This document shows positions 6,600-6,922 of a DNA stretch of 6,922 nt, piece by piece. Both the position numbers and the translations under genes were made by a program. This DNA comes from an uncultured Bacillota bacterium (GTDB lineage Bacteria; Bacillota; Sulfobacillia; UBA995; UBA9673), in contig CALMHV010000275.1 of NCBI GenBank assembly GCA_937863905.1, positions 1 to 6,922 on the forward strand, given 5' to 3'. Positions within the stretch are counted from its first letter, which is position 1; every line of letters begins with the position of its first letter. The notes under the pieces are model-generated. The model saw only the letters and a list, made by a program, of their open reading frames with translations. It had not been told where the DNA came from and did no database searches.

Positions 6600-6640
6600 A
6601 GGGAGCAGGCTATCGCTGGCAGGGAGCAGGCTATCGCTGG
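6597..6640. repeat. 21-bp direct tandem repeat, two perfect copies
   Basis: Copy 1 spans 6597-6617 and copy 2 spans 6618-6638, identical and abutting, and the next two bases (GG) continue the period. The core reads GGGAGCAGGCTATCGCTGG on the plus strand. A degenerate related segment (GGAGC-GGC--T-GC, 6581-6596) may be a third, decayed copy. The 21-bp period equals two helical turns, so the copies face the same side of the DNA. They lie between divergent genes and could be operator sites or a simple duplication. Confidence 0.85.
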
Positions 6641-6660
6641 TAAAGTAGACATCGGCGGAA

Positions 6661-6668
6661 AGGGGAGG
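6661..6668 (+). promoter_or_regulatory. Shine-Dalgarno of coaA
   Basis: Plus-strand AGGGGAGG, followed after 8 nt by the codon GTA at 6677. The spacing is ideal for initiation there and gives an N-terminus of the right length for the family, although GTA is not a normal start codon. Confidence 0.6.
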
Positions 6669-6676
6669 CGACGACC

Positions 6677-6922
6677 GTAGACACTGACCGGTCCGACTTC
6701 TCTCCCTATGTCCGGTTCCCCCGTGATGAATGGGCCGGCCTCCGCGCCGACACCCCACTGACCCTTTCCGAAGCCGACCTGGCCGACCTGCAAGGCATCA
6801 ACGAGCGGCTTTCCCTCGAAGAAGTGGTCGAGGTCTACCTGCCCCTTTCGCGACTCCTGAACCTCTACGTGGCGGCGACCCAGGACCTCTACCGGGCCAC
6901 CCGCCTGTTCCTCGGGGGCGCC
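6677..6922 (+). CDS. coaA: Type I pantothenate kinase, N-terminal part (runs off the window)
   Basis: Catalyses ATP-dependent phosphorylation of pantothenate, the first committed step of coenzyme A synthesis. The 82 visible codons read SPYVRFPRDEWAGLRADTPL (residues 9-28), then LSEADLADLQGINERLSLEE and VYLPLSRLLNLYVAA, ending RATRLFLGGA. This closely follows the N-termini of E. coli and Mycobacterium CoaA (recalled: SPY-x-F-x-R-x-x-W-x-x-LR, LKGINE, EEV-E-YLPLSRL). The Walker A region (GSVAVGKST in the family) should follow just beyond the window. No ATG, GTG or TTG occurs in frame between the stop TAA at 6641 and a GTG well inside the conserved region; the start is placed at GTA 6677 from the Shine-Dalgarno spacing. 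It could be a true rare start, a GTG-to-GTA mutation or a sequencing error. Divergent from the methyltransferase operon and probably unrelated in function. Confidence 0.85.

Larger units (their letters stand above)
6503..6676. promoter_or_regulatory. Divergent intergenic region between the operon and coaA
   Basis: This stretch of about 170 bp is the only substantial non-coding DNA in the window and must hold the promoters of both the minus-strand operon and coaA, unless either is read from farther away. It contains the 21-bp tandem duplication, a GCCGGC hairpin, a third GCCGGC (6551-6556) and the two Shine-Dalgarno sequences. No convincing -35/-10 pair was found on either strand: TTGACC at 6571-6576 (plus) and TTGAAA near 6544-6549 (minus) both lack a matching -10 at normal spacing. 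No riboswitch fold was recognised. Confidence 0.5.

Noticed and set aside
6597..6640. Tandem repeat as a CRISPR fragment.
   Set aside because: Only two copies, directly abutting with no spacers, and not palindromic.
6518..6793. Minus-strand 91-codon frame upstream of the operon.
   Set aside because: It overlaps the conserved coaA coding sequence on the other strand and translates the 21-bp repeat; no family similarity.

Overview
The window is high-GC bacterial DNA (about two-thirds GC by eye) and almost fully coding. It holds a compact six-gene operon on the minus strand and the 5' end of one divergent plus-strand gene. The set of methyl-transfer proteins points to an anaerobe with methyltetrahydrofolate-based one-carbon metabolism, such as an acetogen-like or Wood-Ljungdahl-bearing bacterium. 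The sequence does not fix the phylum; a high-GC Bacillota or a deep anaerobic Actinomycetota lineage would both fit.

Minus-strand operon, in order of transcription: (1) a B12-binding corrinoid protein, 5825-6502; (2) an MttB-family methyltransferase with no internal amber codon, 4375-5832; (3) a saccharopine dehydrogenase / lysine 6-dehydrogenase-like oxidoreductase, 3187-4368; (4) an AcsE-type pterin-binding methyltransferase, 2336-3181; (5) a short UroD-fold protein, 1509-2339; (6) a RACo-type [2Fe-2S]/ASKHA corrinoid activator, 1-1536. The junctions are 8 bp overlap, 6 bp gap, 5 bp gap, 4 bp overlap (ATGA) and 28 bp overlap, so the genes are almost certainly co-transcribed and partly translationally coupled.

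Working model: the MttB homologue demethylates a quaternary amine (substrate unknown) onto the Co(I) corrinoid protein. The AcsE-like enzyme moves the methyl group to tetrahydrofolate. The RACo-like protein reduces corrinoid that has slipped to Co(II). The dehydrogenase and the UroD-like protein do not belong to the minimal known system. The dehydrogenase may process the demethylated amine. The UroD-like protein lacks the zinc-binding cysteines of the methanogen MtaA/MtbA enzymes, so its role is open.

Upstream of the operon, a region of about 170 bp (6503-6676) carries a perfect 21-bp tandem duplication and a small GC hairpin. It separates the operon from a divergent coaA (type I pantothenate kinase), of which only the first 80 or so codons are in the window. 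The coaA frame has no ATG, GTG or TTG at its expected start; a GTA sits exactly where the Shine-Dalgarno sequence predicts initiation.
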